DNA of 64,000 bases, from positions 15,741,396 through 15,805,395 of the forward strand of contig OX459100.1 of NCBI GenBank assembly GCA_949775045.1, written 5' to 3'. The notes beneath the pieces were generated by a model. That model saw nothing but the letters and a program-made list of their open reading frames with translations. It was not told the origin of the DNA and did not search any database. Below, one piece after another: positions 22,441 through 35,459 of the stretch. The translations under genes and the position numbers were made by a program. This DNA comes from Metridium senile (Eukaryota > Cnidaria > Anthozoa > Actiniaria > Metridiidae). How positions within the stretch are numbered: position 1 is the stretch's first letter; each line of letters starts with the position of its first letter.

Positions 22441-23805
22441 GATATTGCATTGAAATGATGAATTCATTTGTATTTACTGAAACTTAAAAAGGCAAACAAT
22501 TACAAACACAGATTGTCCAAGGAGATAGAAGAACAGAAAGGAATTATTGGCATACATTTAAACGCGATTAATCAAGGTCTTTAAAATCATTATTCTTAAT
22601 TGTCAAGAACACGGGGGAGTGGGCGTAAGTGGTTTTGAAACTACAAAACGGCACAACAAAATGGACAAAAACCGCAAGATTTGTAAAACCACAGATATTA
22701 ATGAAGAAAACTGCACCCAAAATAACGCGAAACCGCATCACCGCAAACCATTACACCCCATCATGTAGGTTATTGTTGAGATATTATGGGCATACATCTA
22801 AAGACGAATAATCGTGGTGCTTACAACCATTTAATGTGTTAGACTTTATCAAAAAGGACTTGAGTAGTATACCAAATGTGCGTTTTAGGACCGGCGGATC
22901 GCGGATAAGCCGTAGAAATGACGTAAGAGTCTAAAACGTGACGAAAAGAAAAAGAACAAAAAGTTGATTTTAAAAACTCCACCATCTTCATGTCTGTTTA
23001 ACAGTGAAGCATGCATACCTATATTGCCATGTATTGTACTGTGTACAAGTATACGAGTACACGATAACGTATTTTATTAAATAAAACAAACATAATGTCC
23101 ATTATAACAAAAACTAAACATTATAGCCAGTCACGAAAACCCAACCACTTTATTTATTTACAAATGCTATAATGCATACCTTTGGGGTTTTAAGGTTTAT
23201 GTTGTGAAATAACAACAGTACGGTGTCTTCGATAGATAGTGAGCATCTGCTATATATATATAATGATAGTGAAAAATTAAGCTAAATAAGTACACAGCTC
23301 GAGGCTGAATGTAGAATGACTATCACTATGGCCAATACCCAATATATATGCACTCTATTACACAAGGGACTAGACGCCCTACGCGAACGGACTAACTAGA
23401 TTCCGTTCCGGTGAAATATTCATTTATGCCAATCTTGATTGTCACCAATTAAATATTGTATTACAAATCAATGTTGTTGATAACAAGTGTAAGTTCAATA
23501 CCAACACATAACCAGCATTCATTTCGGTCTTGGCTTAATTAGTGCTTATAATTATAGCCGTGATTTTTAATATAAGTGTATAATGAATCAGATTATTTAT
23601 CATCATATTATTTTACGAAGATCTTGTATGGTACAATGCGAACAGTTTAAACACACTTTTATACAGTACAAAATTGTCAAAGTAATTGCCAATTCACATA
23701 AAGTCTAAAACACTATATCTATATGAAATAAAATACAGCATATTGTATCTGACATGCAGATCGACCGCTCATATTGTATATACAGCTATATTTATCTAGC
23801 TGTAT

Positions 23806-24151
23806 CCGGGGAAAAAGTACCGGGGATGCTTGTCGGAAATTTTCAAAAATACCCCTAAAAGATACCGCGGAAGTCTTTTTAAAAGGGCGTAGCTGGATGA
23901 ATTTCACCCCCTAGGAGATACCATGACAACAAATATTATTAAATAAAAACAAATTCAAAGGTAAATGTTTCACATATTTAAAGACTGGGCTCCAAAACAC
24001 ATCAAACACTTTCTACCGGTTAAGGTTTGTGATGCGCTCTTCTCTCCTTTTTCGACACCCTAAAAATTCGCATTTGACTCCCTTAAAGATACCAAATCGC
24101 TGATTTTTACCACTAAGAGATACGACGAGCACCCCCGGTACTTTTCCCCGG
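23806..24151. mobile_element. Foldback element with CCGGGG ends, copy before unit D
   Basis: Ends CCGGGGAAAAAGTACCGGGG and its inverse, here CCCCCGGTACTTTTCCCCGG. Interior contains several CCCTAARAGATACC-like repeats. The second copy (33253-33620) lies before unit E and there runs into a long poly-C tract. Confidence 0.7.
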
Positions 24152-24540
24152 AGTCAACTCCCCTCCCCCTTCCCCCCGGGTATATTTCAAAAAACGTAGA
24201 ATACTGCATGAAGATAGTTTGAAATAAAATAAATACTAATTAGTTGTTTTATCCTTGTAATGCATTCCATTCAAAACAATATACGAGCTAGTTATGGGGA
24301 GTAAATATTGCTGTATATTTATTTTTTATTTCAAATTAATGAGACCCACAATGCTCTTTGGTCTTAGAATGCATAATTCAGTATTCAACGTTTTTTAAAA
24401 TAGCTGTATATAGAACATATAAATAAACATGCTTTGGCTTTAGATCAACTGGAGCTAGAGAAGTCGTAAAGAAGCACGACACGTAGCCGAGTGTCTGTGA
24501 CTTCTCGAGTGCCCTACAGCTCCCAGATCGAGTGTTTATC

Positions 24541-24800
24541 TCATAGTGATATACATCTAGTTCAAAAATCGTTGTCGCAGCCGAAGCTACAGACCACACT
24601 CTAAAGCATGCAAAGGATGTCGGTTACATGGACTTAATTTGTGATTTATTGCACGTTTTGTAAAGAAATATTTGTATTTATATTTACCACAACAACAACT
24701 TGTTATGGTCATATAACATCAACATATACAATGAAAATATGCTATGAATAAATCGATAACAAGAGACGAAATACCGACATTCTTTGCAGGCTTTAAAAAA
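24541..24800. mobile_element. Truncated copy of the CACCTATTTC MITE
   Basis: Left end (TTCAAAAATCGTTGTCGCAG) and interior match the family described at 46501-46752; the right inverted repeat stops after CTTTGCAGGCTTT. The duplicate at 34250-34505 has the same truncation, so it predates the duplication. Confidence 0.75.
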
Positions 24801-25758
24801 AAGCATTTCTTAGATAATTAAAATAAAGGCTTTTTTAAAGATATAATGCTTATATATGAAACAAATTTTCCTTGTAATTCGACGTCTCCTCACGAAGTTG
24901 CCAAGAAATAGGAATTATATTTAAGAAATAGAAGGCGATTTTCCGTGTTATATAGCCTGATCTAAACACGCGTGATGTTGGGAGAACACGAGAGAGCGTA
25001 CGAAAAGCACGAGCCGTTAGGCGACCTGTAGCTTCTGGTCTTCATCTATTTATTATATTATTTTATTTATTTCCCAAAGAGATACCGCAGCTTAGAGAAA
25101 GTCTATATAACTCAAAATAACAAAAAGAAGAAAACAGCATGGGGTACCTAAATTCACATGTTAGAATCACCTAGCAACCAGCAGCGACGTGAGACAAACG
25201 AATAAACAGTTTTATTTATTTTCACAAAGGAGTATTGCTACCCAACTAACCGGCTAAACCGATGCTGATTCACAATTAGTCACTGGAAAAATATGTAACA
25301 CTTAATATTAACCCAAAGACTATAATAATTTAATACATTATACCTTGTAAAAGTCATTTTGTACGTCAAATGAAGTCACAGACTTCACATACAACAAAGA
25401 TCTATACTTGAACATCTGTACTTGTTTTATTTACTTATTATTTCCTAATTGTCATTGATTGTTTTACTTTTTCTATTTTATTACTTTTCACTATTATTAG
25501 CTATTCTTAAATACATAATGTTAGTCTATTTGTTTTGAATATATTTTCTTTTATTTTTATAATAATTAATTTAAACACTGCCTATTATATTCTTAACTTG
25601 TTTTTACATGTTCGCGAACGCCTACACTACTTAGTGACTTATGGTTCATGCATATACTGTGATTACCGCATTCAAGCTTCGAGTCTCTGCATCTACTACT
25701 ACTTCGCATTGTGTTGAAAAGAAATCAGAAACTCTCTTTTGAAGCAGTGATTGCAATC

Positions 25759-28700
25759 ATGAAGATGATGATAGTATTGGTAATTTTGTTCGCGATGGTA
25801 TCTGTGACGGTGGAGAAAACACCCTCTCAAGGTATGGTGGTAATAATGTACTTACTGACTGTGTGATTAAGCGTTAACAACTGAGTACGTTTATAGCTGG
25901 GAGGTTATTGTTTTAAAACAACATTTTTAAAATATAGATAGAGTTAACGAAGAGGATCTCCACGTCTTTTTCAAATAACTTGAACCGCGCGCCTTGTCTC
26001 ACAAACTCTATACAAACCTGTAATATAGTCTAGGTGGACGCAACACTTGAGGATAAAACAAACCCTGGCTGGGAATTACCCCAGTTACTGGCTCTTACTA
26101 ATACATACTAACTGCTAGTCATTCACTAATGTAAACCGCAAGTTTTCATCTTGATTATCGCGAGCTGCAGGAAACGTGTATGGATGTCGAGGAAAATTCA
26201 CGGTGTGCAATGTGCAAACAATTGTGACGCAGATTGTGAAATTGTGTTCTTGTAGATGCTTTAACCTGTTACACAATAGCTACTAATTATACTTGATTAA
26301 TACTATACTTTATTTAAGTCAAAGACAACAAATTGCAAATATGTTAATTTCTGTGTTCTTTTCTGATTTAGACAAACGCGACTATGTTCAGCAAGACGTT
26401 CTGGGCACCTCTTGCTGTCGCTATTTGAAACTCAACGGTTACCTGGCCAAGAACGCTAACCTGAAAAAGCTTTGCTTCAAAACTTACCGTGAGTATATAA
26501 TAATTATATACGTACATTCTTTTTTGTTCTTTTCAATCAAGAGTCTGCGTAGCTGCCTTTAGGTGGAGGGAGTCTGAAGAAAAATGTTCTTTCTTTCAAC
26601 ACTTAGCGAGAGAAAACTTGTATCCGTTCTTCATATATGTTCTTTTTCATTTGACAATATTCTTGCAAGTAGGTCAGATATACGAAAACGGATATTTTCT
26701 AGCTGTTTTCGGTGGTTAAGTGTGGACGCAAAACAGAGGTTTTGGAAAACGCATAAGTGTGGACAGGAAAAAACATGATTTCATTGATGAACATTAATAC
26801 ACCTACATTTTACTTTCTACTGCGTTAGAGTTTTAAACAAATTGTTTTTGTGTTATAAAATTAGATTTAACAGTACTTTTTACTATTTTACCGATATTTT
26901 GCTATTGTTTTTTAGACTGTAAGGACATTCTCTCCAAACAAAGCTGTAAAGATGTGATGGCAAAGAACGAGTGCTTGAAGGATACGACACTGAGTCGTAT
27001 GTACTGTGCATTTACCTGTAACAGGTGTGGACGTAAGTACATCCAATAAGCATTATTTCATAGTAACAAGGTTTCAAGTTAGCGCGGATTTTCAATTGGG
27101 GGGGGGGGGGGGGGTCAATTGGGGGGGGGGGGGGTTGGGAAGAAGAGGGGAGGGGGTGTTACTTCGACGGTTGATTTAAGGTAACAAATTCGCCTTTTTA
27201 ACCGCGGTTGACGGTTTAGAATTCGGCGTTAATCTATATCCATGAAATACAATTGCTACTTACTGTGTAATTAGTTTTATTTAGCCCTATCATATCAAAG
27301 ACAAGTAAAATTAGTATGAGATATTGTTCCCTTTTGTATTTGATGTTTTGGTTGTGGATACTGACTAAATAGTCACTAAATAAAAACTTGCGGTTCTCAT
27401 TAACCCGCGAAACACTCTTAATTTAGCTAGTGTAATGAAACTCCATTTTGTTCTTTTGTTGTTTTTCACACTTTTTAAAACTAACACACTTAGCTCTAAT
27501 TAGATAATTTCGCTCTATTTCTATAATATTCAGCTCTTTTTTGGTTAATAATAACCATATATTCTGTTTCAAGTATGCAATGCAATATTAATGTTTTTGT
27601 ATTACAATATAGCTAATAGTTGTTCAAATTTTGTATTTATCTTTGTATTTATCTCTAATACACTACTACTACTACTACTACTTTATATCCATTTATTGTC
27701 ATTTTATCTGTTTTTACTCCATTTTTATTTATATGATGCATCAATTGTCGTGCTCAGTTTAGTTTTGGAATGATATTCAGTTCTTAATAAACGTCACTGT
27801 GTCGGTGTCTATATCAACGAGTAAACTTTTCTATTCATAGTTCATCAATGCAAAAGTGTACCTCTTGGAATGCAAAGCAAAGCTATCCCTGACTCCAAGA
27901 TCACCGCCTCTACGTACTATAGTAGTGGCTACAAACCATTCTATGGAAGACTTCACATGAATTCGCATGGATGGATAGCCAAAGTGAGAAGAATTGGGCA
28001 ATGGTTACAAGTGGATCTCAGTAAAGTTACCATTGTAACTGGTATCGCTACACAAGGCAGACATAAGACTGATAACCAATGGGTAAAGAGCTACATCGTG
28101 GAGTATAGCTTAGATGGGCGTAGTTTCCATAAATATCAAGCAGGCAAGTATCTTATGTATATTCAGTACCAATAGTTGATAGCACGTGATCAATTATTTG
28201 AGGACTATAGAGAACTATAGAGGAATTTTGGACTACAGTGTTTGAAGTCGATTTTTAAAATATTCCTTGAAGTTTCGTGTACAAAACCTTTGTTATATTA
28301 CGAAGCTATCATCAATTTACACTTATGTACTTTTGTTTACATTTTGAGAAAAAAACCATGAAAGTCGTCTCAGTACCGTCTATCATCAATACCGGATGCC
28401 AGATTTGTGTGCTGAATCATTTTACTTGTTTTGTTTTTTGTTTTTCACGCTTACGTGGTCTTTTGACCGCCGTGTTAGGAACCAAATCAAACAGGCGTCT
28501 GCTTGGGGGACTAACTAAAAATGGTTTACTTGACGATCCCGGGGGGACTCCCTTTGTCCAACGATAGTAGGGGTGGTCGGTGCTCCTTTTAGGATTGAAA
28601 ATAGCTACCCCTCCCCCCCCCCCCCCCCCCGGGTATGTGTTCATAGTATGGTTATTTATGTTAAACTAGTACAACAGTCTGATACTTTTAATCTACTTCA

Positions 28701-28851
28701 AACAGGCAAGATCTTTGCAGCGAACGTTGACAAAACTTCGGTGGTGAAGCACGACCTCAATCCTCCCATCAAAACCCGGTACATCAGGCTCTATCCAAAG
28801 ACCTGGAATGGATGGATTTCAATGAAAATGGAACTCTATGGCTGCAAATAA
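25759..28851 (+). CDS. Unit D: secreted ShKT plus discoidin-domain protein (251 aa)
   Basis: Exons 25759-25831, 26372-26488, 26916-27032, 27841-28143 and 28706-28851. The signal peptide is MKMMIVLVILFAMVSVTV. Exon 2 has one more codon than B and C (VQQDV against VHDV), shared only with E. ShKT exon complete with six Cys. The discoidin domain is the most divergent of the five: SYIVEYSLDGRSFHKY in place of SYWLQYSLDGRTFHKY, loops TYYSSGYKPFY and GRHKTDNQ, and KTWNGWISMKME near the end. Intron 4 (28144-28705) is nearly three times longer than in other units. Its middle (about 28200-28640) is unrelated to theirs and includes a poly-C run, yet its last ~60 bp before exon 5 are conserved. The coding frame is intact. 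A distinct ligand preference is plausible but untested. Confidence 0.85.
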
Positions 28852-28902
28852 GGTATTGTTATCATTTCAGCAACAACAAAATATGTGAGATGAGTGTCGT
28901 AT

Positions 28903-29150
28903 ATTGTCCCGTAACGTCCATTTACGTACCTTGATGTCCCGTAACGTCCCGTAACGTCCATTTACGTCCCTTAATGTCCCGTAACGTCCATTTACGTCCT
29001 TTAATGTCCCGTAACGTCCATTTACGTCCCTCAATGTCCCGTAATGTCCATCTACGTCCTTTAATGTCCAGTAGCGTCCAGTAACGTCCAACGTCCTTTA
29101 ATGTCCCGTAACGTCCAGTAACGTCCATTTACGTCCCTTACGGAATTTTG
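28903..29150. repeat. GTAACGTCC-based minisatellite after unit D
   Basis: About 20 short units of ~10 bp (GTAACGTCC, TTTACGTCC, TTAATGTCC) arranged in ~30-bp higher repeats. The same point after B, C and E has just two or three GTAACGTCCC units, and A has none beyond ACCGTACGG. Confidence 0.9.
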
Positions 29151-29705
29151 AAATGAATGTTCATGAATACAACACAAGGCATGGAAACGAATATCGACTA
29201 CCAATTGTTAAAACAAATTGGGGGAAGCAAAGGCTGTTTATCATGCCATTAAAGAATGGAACAATCTGACGTTGTTGTGACGTTGTTAAACAATCTTCAA
29301 AAAATTCTCAATTTTTGCATAATTGTATTTTTTTTCTCATTTTGTATCGATAATTTGCCTTCTACTTTTTAACTCCATCATATGATGCATAAAAATTAGT
29401 TTACAGGACCTTCTTGAAAATCACTAAAGTGAAGGAGCATCCTGTTAAATAAATAAAATAAGCGTAGCCTAGAATAGAATAGCAAGCCTATCTAAATAAT
29501 GATTGAATTCTATCTATAGTATCTATTCGACCTTTTAATTAAAATTACGACAATAAAAATGAAGTGGTTGGATTATTATGAGCATCAAATATCAGTCTAC
29601 AAAAATATTATTAAGTTTTAAATACTGAATGATGGTGATCAATGCGTAAAGTATATGCGAAACTGTTTTTCTCACCATTTATTTATATTTTTATCTGGTT
29701 TTCAG

Positions 29706-29845
29706 TGTTTCCATGTACGCCAAGAAAGGACATAGGACAAGTTAAGACTACTAATGTTAAAAAAGTTAAGAATAAAGTTTAAATGTATGTAGTTAGAATG
29801 TAGTTTGAAAATAAACATTGTTAAGTTAAGTTAATTAAAAATAAA
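29706..29845 (+). other. Conserved 3' UTR exon and poly(A) signal, unit D
   Basis: Acceptor TTTTCAG ends at 29705; AATAAA at 29840-29845. More diverged than in the other units. Confidence 0.45.
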
Positions 29846-30873
29846 GATATTGCATTGAAATGATGAATTCATTTGTTTACTGAAACTTAAAAAGGCAAAC
29901 AATTACAAACACAGATTGTCCAATGAGATAGAAGAACAGAAAGGAATTATTGGCATACATTTAAACGCGATTAATCAAGGTGTTTAAAATCATTATTCTT
30001 ATAAGTCAAAAATATGGAGGAGGGGACGTAAGGGGTTTGGAAACCATAAAACCACACAACAAAATGGACAAAAAGATTTGTAAAACCGCAGATATAAATG
30101 AAGAAAACCACAGAACCGCAGCCAAAATAACGCGAAACTGCATCACCACAAACCATTACACCCCATCATGGAGGTTATTGTTGAGATATTATGGGCATAC
30201 ATCTAAAGACGAATAATCGTGGTGCTTACAACCATTTAATGTGTTAGACTTTATCAAAAAGGACTTGAGTAGTATACCAAATGTGCGTTTTAGGACCGGC
30301 GGATCGCGGATCAGCCGTAGAAATGACGTCAGAGTCTAAAACGTGACATCATAGGCCTTATGGACCAATCGGGAGCCGTTTCCATTCAGAATCCCTATTC
30401 CGTGTATGAGGTCATATCTATTTTAGGACACAGTCCCAAAGTGTGCCAAATGGACCGATCAGCGGCTGTTGTAATAATAATTAGGTCCAACTCCGAGATC
30501 TCGTCTATTTTTAGATTTAAGTACATCTCTCTTATTCTGTTTTATTCGAAGATAAAACCATCAAAGAAAAAGAAAAAAAAGTTGATTTTAAAAACTCCAC
30601 CATCTTCATGTCTGTTTAACAGTGAAGCATGCATACCTATTGCCATGTATTGTACTGTGTACAAGTATACGAGTACACGATAACGTATTTTATTAAATAA
30701 AACAAACATAATATCCATTATAACAAAAACTAAACATTATAGCCAGTCACGAAAACCCAACCCGCTTTATTTATTTACAAATGCTATAATGCATACCTTT
30801 GGGGTTTTAAGGTTTATGTTGTGAAATAACAACAGTACGGTGTCTTCGATAGATAGTGAGCATCTGCTATATA

Positions 30874-31014
30874 GAGTACAAACACTAAAAGTGTGCAACA
30901 TAAATACCACTAAATACTGCTAAATTATGCAAATTCTTTTGTTCTCTATTGGTTAATCAACACTATTTAGTGGTAACTAGTACAAAGTATTGCACACTTT
31001 TATTGTTTGTACTC
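30874..31014. mobile_element. 141-bp MITE, present before E and absent before D
   Basis: Starts GAGTACAAACACTAAAAGTG and ends with its near inverse (CACTTTTATTGTTTGTACTC). Flanked on both sides by TATATA-type sequence; the empty site is at about 23250-23265 in the D spacer. TA-rich target duplication is likely but its length cannot be fixed. Confidence 0.8.
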
Positions 31015-31089
31015 TATATAATGATAGTGAAAAATTAAGCTAAATAAGTACACAGCTCGAGGCTGAATGTAGAATGACTATCACTATGG

Positions 31090-32815
31090 CCAATACCCTA
31101 TATCTATGCACTCTATTACACAAGGGACTATACGCCCTATATACATGCACTCTATTACACAAGGGACTATACGCCCTATATATATGCACTCTATTACACA
31201 AGGGACTATACGCCCTATATACATGCACTCTATTACACAAGGGACTATACGCCCTATATATATGCACTCTATTACACAAGGGACTAGACACCCTATATAT
31301 ATGCACTCTATTACACAAGGGACTAGACACCCTATATATATGCACTCTATTACACAAGGGACTATACGCCCTATATATATGCACTCTATTACACAAGGGA
31401 CTATACGCCCTATATATATGCACTCTATTACACAAGGGACTGGACGCCCTATATATATGCACTCTATTACACAAGGGACTAGACGCCCTATATATATGCA
31501 CTCTATTACACAAGGGACTATACGCCCTATATATATGCACTCTATTACACAAGGGACTGGACGCCCTATATATATGCACTCTATTACACAAGGGACTAGA
31601 CGCCCTATATATATGCACTCTATTACACAAGGGACTAGACGCCCTATATATATGCACTCTATTACACAAGGGACTAGACGCCCTATATATATGCACTCTA
31701 TTACACAAGGGACTAGACGCCCTATATATATGCACTCTATTACACAAGGGACTGGACGCCCTATATATATGCACTCTATTACACAAGGGACTAGACGCCC
31801 TATATATATGCACTCTATTACACAAGGGACTAGACGCCCTATATATATGCACTCTATTACACAAGGGACTAGACGCCCTATATATATGCACTCTATTACA
31901 CAAGGGACTGGACGCCCTATATATATGCACTCTATTACACAAGGGACTAGACGCCCTATATATATGCACTCTATTACACAAGGGACTAGACGCCCTATAT
32001 ATATGCACTCTATTACACAAGGGACTGGACGCCCTATATATATGCACTCTATTACACAAGGGACTAGACGCCCTATATATATGCACTCTATTACACAAGG
32101 GACTAGAAGCCCTATATATATGCACTCTATTACACAAGGGACTAGACGCCCTATATATATGCACTCTATTACACAAGGGACTGGACGCCCTATATATATG
32201 CACTCTATTACACAAGGGACTAGACGCCCTATATATATGCACTCTATTACACAAGGGACTAGACGCCCTATATATATGCACTCTATTACACAAGGGACTG
32301 GACGCCCTATATATATGCACTCTATTACACAAGGGACTAGACGCCCTATATATATGCACTCTATTACACAAGGGACTAGACGCCCTATATATATGCACTC
32401 TATTACACAAGGGACTAGACGCCCTATATATATGCACTCTATTACACAAGGGACTAGACGCCCTATATATATGCACTCTATTACACAAGGGACTGGACGC
32501 CCTATATATATGCACTCTATTACACAAGGGACTAGACGCCCTATATATATGCACTCTATTACACAAGGGACTAGACGCCCTATATATATGCACTCTATTA
32601 CACAAGGGACTAGACGCCCTATATATATGCACTCTATTACACAAGGGACTGGACGCCCTATATATATGCACTCTATTACACAAGGGACTGGACGCCCTAT
32701 ATATATGCACTCTATTACACAAGGGACTAGACGCCCTATATATATGCACTCTATTACACAAGGGACTAGACGCCCTATATATATGCACTTTATTACAAAA
32801 GGGACTAGACGCCCT
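31090..32815. repeat. 39-bp minisatellite, about 44 copies
   Basis: Monomer core CACTCTATTACACAAGGGAC followed by TAGACGCCCTATATATATG. Because 39 is divisible by three and no frame contains a stop, very long reading frames of 570-590 codons run on both strands; none has a signal, domain or sequence complexity of a protein. Variants cluster: the first units at the left edge have TATACGCC and ATACATG, the interior alternates TAGACG and TGGACG, and the last unit is diverged. The equivalent site before D holds one monomer. Confidence 0.97.
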
Positions 32816-33252
32816 ACGCGAACGAACTAACTAGATTCCGTGCCGGTGAAATATTCATTTATGCCAATCTTGATTGTCACCGATTAAATATTGTATTACA
32901 AATCAATGTTGTTGATAACAAGTGTAAGTTCAATACCAACACATAACCAGCATTCATCTCGGTCTTGGCTTAATTAGTGCTTAAAATTATATAGCCGTCA
33001 CAACGATTTTTGAACTAAGTGTATAATGAATCAGATTATTTATCATCATATTATTTTACGAAGATCTTGTATGGTACAATGCGTACAGTTTAATTAAACA
33101 CACTTTTATACAATACAAAATTGTCAAAGTAATTGCCAATTCTCATAAAGTCGAAAACACTATATCTATATGAAATAAAATACAACATATTGTATCTCAC
33201 ATGCAGATCAACCGCTCATATTGTATACAGCTATATTTATTTAGCCGTGTAT

Positions 33253-33620
33253 CCGGGGAAAAAGTACCGGGGATGCTCGTTGGAAATTTTCAAAAATATA
33301 TAGCCCTAAAAGATACCGCGGAAGTCTTTTTAAAAGGGCGTGGATGGATGAATTTCACCCCCTAGGAGATACCATGACAACAAATATTATTAAATAAAAA
33401 CAAATTCAAAGATAAATGTTTCACATACTTAATGACTGGGCTCGAAATCACATCAAACACTTTCTACCGGTAAAGGTTTGTGATGAGCTGTTCTCTTTTT
33501 TTTCGACACCCTAAGGGATAGCAGAAAATGCTAATGTTCAAAAATTCGCATTTGACTCCCTAAAAGATACCAAATCGCTGATCTTTAACCCTAAGAGATA
33601 CGACGAGCATCCCCGGTACT
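33253..33620. mobile_element. Foldback element with CCGGGG ends, copy before unit E
   Basis: Second copy of the element at 23806-24151. The right end is followed directly by a run of about 22 C and GGGTATATTTC, whereas the D copy has a short mixed C/T stretch. Confidence 0.7.
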
Positions 33621-33679
33621 CCCCCCCCCCCCCCCCCCCCCCGGGTATATTTCAAAAAACGTAGAATACTGCATGAAGA

Positions 33680-33913
33680 TACACTTTCTTGCAGTAAGGT
33701 TGTCGTACAAAAATATACATTTGTTATAAAGAAAATAGAAACTTTGTGATTTAGTACGATAGGAATTGATTGAAAGACAAAAGAAGATCACTCAAGCTGA
33801 ACTCTCTCTTTTGTCTTTTAATTAATTCCTTTCGCACTAAATCACAAATGTTCTCAGTTTTCTTTGTGACAAATGTTCTATTTTGTATGACAACCTTACT
33901 GCAAGTAGGTGTA
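33680..33913. mobile_element. 234-bp palindromic MITE at a TA site
   Basis: Ends TACACTTTCTTGCAGTAAGG and the inverse CCTTACTGCAAGTAGGTGTA. The D spacer has the uninterrupted site GAAGATAGTTTGAAAT (24211), so insertion was into TA with TA duplicated, as for Tc1/mariner-type elements. Relatives: 10115-10258 and 44150-44275. Confidence 0.8.
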
Positions 33914-35359
33914 GTTGAAATAAAATAAATACTATAATTAGTTGTTTTATCCTTGTAATGCATTCCATTCAAAACAATATACGAGCTAGTTATAGGGAGT
34001 AAATATTGCTGTATATTTATTTGTTATTTCAAATTAATGAGACCCACAATGCTCTTTGGTCTTGGAATGCATAATTCAGTATTCAACGTTTTTTGAAATA
34101 GCTGTATATAGAACATATAAATAGACATGCTTTGGCTTTAGAGCAACTGGAGCTAGGGAAGTCGTAAAGAAACACGAGACGTAGCCGAGTGTCTCTGTGA
34201 CTTCTCGAGTGCCCTACAGCTCCCAGATCGAGTGTTTATCTCATAGTGATATACATCTATTTCAAAAATCGTTGTCGCAACCGAAGCTACAGACCACACT
34301 CTAAAGCCTGCAAAGGATGTCGGTTACATGGACTTAATTTGTGATTTATTGCACGTTTTGTAAAGAAATATTTGTATTTATATTTACCACAACAACAACT
34401 TGTTATGGTCATATAACATAAACATATACAATGAAAATATGCTATGAATAAATCGATAACAAGAGACGAAATACCGACATTCTTTGCAGGCTTTAAAAAA
34501 AAGCATTTCTTAGATAATTAAAATAAAGGCTTTTTTTAAAGATATAATGCTTATATATGAAACAAATTTTCCTTGTAATTCGACGTCTCCTCACGAAGTT
34601 GCCAAGAAATAGGAATTATATTTAAGAAATAGAAGGCGATTTTCCGTGTTATATAGCCTGATCTAAACACGCGTGATGTTGGGAGAACACGAGAGAGCGT
34701 ACGAAAAGCACGAGCCGTTAGGCGACCTGTAGCTTCTGGTCTTCATCTATTTATTATATTATTTTATTTATTTCCCAAAGAGATACCGCAGCTTAGAGAA
34801 AGTCTATATAACTCAAAATAACAAAAAGAAGAAAACAGCATGGGGTACCTAAATTCACATGTTAGAATCACCTAGCAACCAGCAGCGACGTGAGACAAAC
34901 GAATAAACAGTTTTATTTATTTTCACAAAGGAGTATTGCTACCCAACTAACCGGCTAAACCGATGCTGATTCACAATTAGTCACTGGAAAAATATGTAAC
35001 ACTTAATATTAACCCAAAGACTATAATAATTTAATACATTATACCTTGTAAAAGTCATTTTGTACGTCAAATGAAGTCACAGACTTCACATACAACAAAG
35101 ATCTATACTTGAACATCTGTACTTGTTTTATTTACTTATTATTTCCTAATTGTCATTGATTGTTTTACTTTTTCTATTTTATTACTTTTCACTATTATTA
35201 GCTATTCTTAAATACATAATGTTAGTCTATTTGTTTTGAATATATTTTCTTTTATTTTTATAATAATTAATTTAAACACTGCCTATTATATTCTTAACTT
35301 GTTTTTACATGTTCGCGAACGCCTACACTACTTAGTGACTTATGGTTCATGCATATACT

Positions 35360-35459
35360 GTGATTACCGCATTCAAGCTTCGAGTCTCTGCATCTACTAC
35401 TACTTCGCATTGTGTTGAAAAGAAATCAGAAACTCTCTTTTGAAGCAGTGATTGCAATC
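35360..35459 (+). promoter_or_regulatory. Conserved promoter-like block before exon 1 (units B-E)
   Basis: About 100 bp before the start codon, CATATACT (TATA-like) is followed by GATTACCGCATTCAAGCTTC and GAGTCTCTG, then AAATCAGAAACTCTCTTTTG and the ATG. The same order is kept before B (from about 10870), C (from about 18310) and D (25660-25758), while sequence further up differs between the B/C and D/E pairs. Transcription probably starts near the GATTACCGC block; this is inference. Confidence 0.4.

Larger units (their letters stand above)
22441..25758. other. Spacer between units C and D, duplicated before unit E
   Basis: No gene seen. From about 22830 to the start of D it matches the spacer before E (about 30230-35459), nearly without change from 24290 onward. 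It holds a single monomer of the 39-bp minisatellite at 23338-23382, the foldback element at 23806-24151 and a truncated MITE at 24541-24800. Short block CACGCGTGATGTTGGGAGAA (24968) also appears inverted near 47062. Confidence 0.65.
29846..35459. other. Spacer between units D and E
   Basis: No gene seen. It repeats the C-D spacer but is longer because of three additions: a 141-bp MITE (30874-31014), the 39-bp minisatellite (31090-32815) and a 234-bp MITE (33680-33913). 30340-30530 is extra sequence absent before D. Confidence 0.65.

Noticed and set aside
28277..28644. Frames in unit D intron 4
   Set aside because: Low-complexity, overlapping on both strands, inside an intron, no recognisable domain.
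31040..32834. Open frames of 570-590 codons on both strands
   Set aside because: They are a product of a 39-bp repeat with no stop in any frame; overlapping open frames exist on both strands and none has a domain or non-repeat part.
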